Below are positions 15,130 to 18,274 of a stretch of DNA of 18,274 nt, piece by piece. The first letter of the stretch is position 1. The number at the start of each line of letters is the position of its first letter. The stretch lies in the NCBI GenBank assembly GCA_005778045.1, contig SXKQ01000097.1, positions 1 to 18,274 on the forward strand, read 5' to 3'. Position numbers and translations under genes: made by a program. The notes under the pieces were generated by a model. The model did not search any database. It was given only the letters and a program-made list of their open reading frames with translations, and was not told the DNA's origin. Source of the DNA: Planctomycetia bacterium (GTDB lineage Bacteria > Planctomycetota > UBA1135 > GCA-002686595).

Positions 15130-17123
15130 CGAGGACGCGGGCCGACCGGGCCGACTCGCACCCCGCCGACCTCGACGCAGCCCGCGCGGGCCGAACCCAC
15201 GAGCGACCCGAGGTCACAGTTTCCGCACGCGACCTCGACGTTGTCGAGCACTGCCACGCACTCGCGGTCGTCGATGCGACCGAGCGGCGTCGACACCAGC
15301 CGATTTCCGCGCACCACGCCTCCGACCGGTCGTCCGAAGCGATCCGTCAAGTACGAGCCGAGCAAGGGATAGCGGCTCTTCCATGGCTCGCGGTCGATCG
15401 GCATCGCCGCGAGGCGGCGGTGTAGGGTCGAGGTCGCAGGATCCGCGATGTGGGGCGCCATCCAGCCCACTCCGCGCGCGTCGTAGGAGATGGCCTTGCC
15501 GCAGCGTACGAAGGCGTTGCTCTCGACCCGCACGTCGCGCCCGCCGCCTACGAGCAGGCCCCAGTTGCAGTCCGCGAACAGGTTGCCGCGCACGGTCACG
15601 CCGCTCGACATGTCATCGATGTAAACCGCGTTCTGGAAGCGCTCCTCGCTGCCCGGAATCGAGTGCACGAAGTTGCCCTCGATCACGTTGCCGTGCCCCG
15701 TCCAGTCGCGACCCGTGCAGATCGCGCCCGCGTCGCCGGTCTCCAGCACCACATGGTGCACGAGATTGCCGACGATGCGGTGCTCGTTGCCCATGTAGCG
15801 GATCGCGATGTGAGGCAGATCCGAGATCTCGTTGTTCAGCGCCGCGCTTCCGACTCCATCGAGGTCGATCGCCGGGTGGTAGGTCCGCTGCAGGTCTCCG
15901 CAGCGCGTGAAGCGCGAGTCGCGCACCACATGTCCCGCGGGCGCGAGACTCGGCCGATCTCCGCCGACGAGCCGCACGCCCATGCCGCCGATGCGATCGA
16001 GCTGGCAGTGGGCAATCTCGGCGCGACCGCCCTCCACGTCGATCGCGCGCGTGCCGATGAGCGCGAAGGAGCAGCGCTCGACTCGCAGGCCAGCTGCATC
16101 GTGCGCTTCGATGGCCGCCGAGCGCGTGCTCGAAAACGAGACGTCCTGCACGGCTGCCTCGGAGGTCGTCTCGATCCTCAGCAGGGGCTCGTCGAGGAGC
16201 GTGATGGCGACGGGATCGGACCGCTGCGCCGCGTCGATCCAGGCATGAATAAGGCCCTGCTCCTCGTCGATGACGCACTCGCCGGGACGATCCAGCTCCG
16301 CGAGCACGTTGAGCACCGCAAAGCGCCCGCGCGCCGCGACGCCGTAGCGGTGGGGCAGTGCGAGCTTCACCTCGCCGTCCGCGCTCACGCTCTCGATCGG
16401 CAGCAACTCGTCCGACCAGTCCCAGTTCCAGTAGCCGTGCGCCCACGCGCCCGTGGACAGGGCCCAGCGCCGCGCACGCTCGCGATCCTCCGGCACGAAG
16501 CGCGCTCCGCGCGGCGGTTCGACCTTGCGCTGAGCGAGCGGAATGTCGTCCTCGGCGTTGCGCGGCGTCGAGCCGCCGTCGACCAGCACGCCGAGCGGCG
16601 CGAAGCCCTCGTCTGGCCAGCGCGCGAGGGTGAGCTCGCTCGAGCCGACGTGCACGCGCGAGCGCGCGGCTCGCACCTCGACCGCATGGCCGCTGTGCGC
16701 CGGTCCGCCGAGTCCTCCCTGCCATGCCGAGAGCTCGTCGGGGTCGAGCGCCAGCGTGCGCACATGCGCGCGCGCATGCTCGGGCAGCTGTGCCCTGACG
16801 GCCTCGCGTGCAGGCCGCCACGCCGGAGTCGCGACCTCGAGCGCGCCACTCAGCGTCGCCGGACGCGATGCGTGTTCCGAGCGCAGCACGAGCGCCGGTC
16901 CCTCGCCCTGCCACACGAGCCCACGTCGCACCGTGTGTACTCCGGGAGCCAGCAGGATCTCCACGCGCTCCGCACCGCTCTCCTTCGCGCGTCGCAGCGC
17001 ATCCTCGATGGACACAGCTCGCTCACGCCGCCCGGCGTACTCGACCACAACGTCCGACGGCCGCTGCTGAATCGCGCACCCGCAGGGCAACGAGAGCGTG
17101 AGCGCGAGTCCGAAGTTCCGCAC
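15126..17123 (-). CDS. Secreted right-handed parallel beta-helix protein (possible polysaccharide-active lipoprotein)
   Basis: The protein has 665 residues from GTG 17123, 7 bp after the symporter stop. An ATG at 17174 would add 17 residues and overlap the symporter by 44 bp. The GTG start gives a compact export signal, RNFGLALTLSLPCGCAIQQ, whose cysteines suggest but do not prove a lipoprotein. Residues about 30-100 (SIEDALRRAKESGAERVEIL, LAPGVHTV) start the fold as in pectate-lyase-like proteins. The segment GECVIDEEQGLIHAWI matches the strand that precedes the helix in beta-helix glycosidase/lyase-type proteins. From about 315 to 640 there are repeated coils (VQDVSFSSTRSAAIEA, LRVERCSF, ALNNEISDLPHIAIRYMG, NVIEGNFVHSIPG, VTVRGNLFADCNWGLLVGGG, VRGNRLVSTPLGRI). 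The likely role is binding or cutting of a polysaccharide outside the cytoplasm; the catalytic residues cannot be assigned. It probably shares the symporter transcript. Confidence 0.85.
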   Translation of the reverse strand: MRNFGLALTLSLPCGCAIQQRPSDVVVEYAGRRERAVSIEDALRRAKESGAERVEILLAPGVHTVRRGLVWQGEGPALVLRSEHASRPATLSGALEVATPAWRPAREAVRAQLPEHARAHVRTLALDPDELSAWQGGLGGPAHSGHAVEVRAARSRVHVGSSELTLARWPDEGFAPLGVLVDGGSTPRNAEDDIPLAQRKVEPPRGARFVPEDRERARRWALSTGAWAHGYWNWDWSDELLPIESVSADGEVKLALPHRYGVAARGRFAVLNVLAELDRPGECVIDEEQGLIHAWIDAAQRSDPVAITLLDEPLLRIETTSEAAVQDVSFSSTRSAAIEAHDAAGLRVERCSFALIGTRAIDVEGGRAEIAHCQLDRIGGMGVRLVGGDRPSLAPAGHVVRDSRFTRCGDLQRTYHPAIDLDGVGSAALNNEISDLPHIAIRYMGNEHRIVGNLVHHVVLETGDAGAICTGRDWTGHGNVIEGNFVHSIPGSEERFQNAVYIDDMSSGVTVRGNLFADCNWGLLVGGGRDVRVESNAFVRCGKAISYDARGVGWMAPHIADPATSTLHRRLAAMPIDREPWKSRYPLLGSYLTDRFGRPVGGVVRGNRLVSTPLGRIDDRECVAVLDNVEVACGNCDLGSLVGSARAGCVEVGGVRVGPVGPRPR

Positions 17124-17130
17124 GCGAACT

Positions 17131-18274
17131 CTAGACGGAGATCTCGTGTGCCTCGCCCGCGCCGCGCGGGACACGGATGCGGTCGATGAGACGCTGCACC
17201 TCGTCGCTCGGCGGCGGCGTGAAGCGTGCGACGACGATCGCGACGGCGAAGTTCACGAGCATCCCGAGCGTGCCGATGCCCTCGGGCGAGATGCCCCAGA
17301 GCCAGTGGGCGGCGTTGTTCGTCTCCGGCGCGAGGAACTTGAAGTGCACGATGTACGCGGAGGTGAACGCGAGCCCGGCGAGCATGCCGCAGATCGCGCC
17401 GGCGGCATTCATGCGACGCGAGAAGATGCCGAGCACGAGCGCGGGGAAGAACGACGAAGCCGCGAGGCCGAACGCGAACGCGACGACCTCGGCGACATAG
17501 CCCGGAGGATGGACGCCGACGTAACCCGCGGCGATCACGGCCACCGCCGCGGCGATGCGCGCGGCGAGCAGCTCTCCGCGTTCGCTGATCCCGGGCATCA
17601 GGGCGCGCTTGAGCAGGTCGTGGCTGATTGCGGAGGACACCACGAGCAGCAGCCCGGCCGCCGTCGAGAGCGCCGCCGCGAGGCCGCCCGCCGCCACGAG
17701 CCCCACCACCCAGTCGGGCAGGCCCGCGATCTCGGGATTGGCGAGCACCATGATGTCCTTGTCGATCGTGAGCTCGTTCATGGCCGCATCGCCGACATAG
17801 CGCACGCGCCCGTCGCCGTCCTTGTCGTCGAAGCGGATCAGCCCCGTCTGCTCCCACTTGCCGACCCACTCGGGAAGTGTCGCGTGTTCCTTGCCCGAGA
17901 CGGTCTGGATCAGGTTCGTGCGCGCGAAGGCCGCTACTGCCGGAGCCGTCATGTAGAGCAGCGCGATGAAGAGCAGCGCCCAGCCCGCCGACCAGCGCGC
18001 GTCGCGCACCTTCGGCACCGTGTAGAAGCGCACGATGATGTGGGGCAGGCCCGCGGTGCCGACCATCAGCGCCGCAGTGATGAAGAACACGTCGACCATC
18101 GACTTCGAGCCGCTCGTGTAGGGCGCGAAGCCGAGCTCCGCGTGCAGGCCATCGAGCCGGTCGAGCAGCGGCATGCCCGAGCCCGTCTCCGCGCCGCCGA
18201 AGCCGAGCTGCGGCACGGGATTTCCCGTCATCTGGATCGAGATGAAGATCGCGGGCACGAGGTAGGCGAAGATC
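17131..18274 (-). CDS. Sodium:solute symporter, VC_2705-type (N-terminus outside window)
   Basis: The last 381 codons of a multi-pass membrane transporter are present; the frame is open through the right edge (IFAYLVPAIFISIQMTG). The sequence matches the solute:sodium symporter family, subgroup VC_2705, related to the acetate permease ActP. Membrane segments seen include VDVFFITAALMVGTAGLPHI, SAGWALLFIALLYMTAPAV, LPDWVVGLVAAGGLAAALST, AARIAAAVAVIAAGYVGV, VAEVVAFAFGLAASSFFPAL and LGMLVNFAVAIVVARF. TAGLPHIIVRFYTV and AAALSTAAGLLLVVSSAISH are family hallmarks. A soluble loop (GKEHATLPEWVG to ELTIDKDIMV) lies between helices, as in this subgroup. These transporters usually sit beside a small DUF4212 membrane subunit, which, if present, would be upstream and beyond the edge. 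Small carboxylates are the usual cargo; the substrate here is unknown. Confidence 0.93.
   Translation of the reverse strand, partial: IFAYLVPAIFISIQMTGNPVPQLGFGGAETGSGMPLLDRLDGLHAELGFAPYTSGSKSMVDVFFITAALMVGTAGLPHIIVRFYTVPKVRDARWSAGWALLFIALLYMTAPAVAAFARTNLIQTVSGKEHATLPEWVGKWEQTGLIRFDDKDGDGRVRYVGDAAMNELTIDKDIMVLANPEIAGLPDWVVGLVAAGGLAAALSTAAGLLLVVSSAISHDLLKRALMPGISERGELLAARIAAAVAVIAAGYVGVHPPGYVAEVVAFAFGLAASSFFPALVLGIFSRRMNAAGAICGMLAGLAFTSAYIVHFKFLAPETNNAAHWLWGISPEGIGTLGMLVNFAVAIVVARFTPPPSDEVQRLIDRIRVPRGAGEAHEISV

Noticed and set aside
11351..17189. Long plus-strand frames at 11351-12241, 12400-14121 and 15450-17189
   Set aside because: They are antisense to the protease, kinase and beta-helix genes, which have intact catalytic or structural motifs. 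The antisense products have none.
1..18274. CRISPR arrays, tRNA or rRNA genes, transposases, integrases
   Set aside because: I looked for regularly spaced repeats, cloverleaf-like segments and transposase or integrase motifs and found none.

Overview
This 18.3 kb window is GC-rich bacterial chromosome. Codons end almost uniformly in G or C, the coding is dense on both strands, and there are many lipoprotein or secreted proteins. The gene set points to a Gram-negative environmental bacterium from a group rich in sulfatases, subtilases and beta-helix proteins, such as Planctomycetota or Myxococcota. That set is a lipoprotein sulfatase with TPRs, a secreted subtilase with an Fn3 domain, a large secreted beta-helix protein, an H-NOX/HNOBA kinase pair and a VC_2705-type sodium symporter. 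No rRNA or other marker is present, so the phylum is inference only.

Layout, left to right. (1) 1-4854, minus strand: the first 1618 codons of a giant DUF4011-type superfamily 1 helicase. It carries a transglutaminase-like N-terminal domain, and its C-terminus lies beyond the left edge. (2) 4979-5552, minus: a broken rutE-like nitroreductase gene with a frameshift, an in-frame TGA and a lost stop. (3) 5751-7657, plus: a badly decayed copy of a sulfatase/TPR lipoprotein gene. (4) 7730-9595, plus: the intact paralogue of that gene. (5) 9640-9966, plus: a single-domain PilZ protein, followed by a strong hairpin (9986-10021) in the gap to a convergent gene. (6) 10049-12031, minus: a secreted S8 (subtilisin-like) protease. 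(7) 12328-14519, minus: a two-gene nitric-oxide sensing operon, with H-NOX first and then an HNOBA/histidine kinase/receiver hybrid, joined by an ATGA overlap. (8) 14665-15129, plus: a small membrane-protein gene interrupted by one amber codon. (9) 15126-17123, minus: a secreted right-handed beta-helix protein. (10) 17131 to the right edge, minus: a sodium:solute symporter lacking its N-terminus, only 7 bp upstream of the beta-helix gene.

Functional links. The sulfatase and PilZ genes are 44 bp apart and probably co-transcribed. The H-NOX and kinase genes form a textbook ligand-sensor/kinase pair and are probably translationally coupled. H-NOX kinases in other bacteria often feed c-di-GMP or biofilm decisions, and a PilZ gene lies about 2.4 kb beyond the kinase gene, but nothing in the sequence proves a connection. 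The symporter and beta-helix genes may form an uptake/degradation pair for a polysaccharide-derived substrate.

Notable features are the tandem sulfatase duplication with one dead copy, a cluster of three damaged genes among long undamaged ones, and the helicase, whose family has been proposed as single-gene antiphage defence. I see no tRNA, rRNA, CRISPR array, transposase or integrase. I do not see a clearly new multi-gene system; the helicase and the H-NOX pair are the strongest candidates for follow-up.
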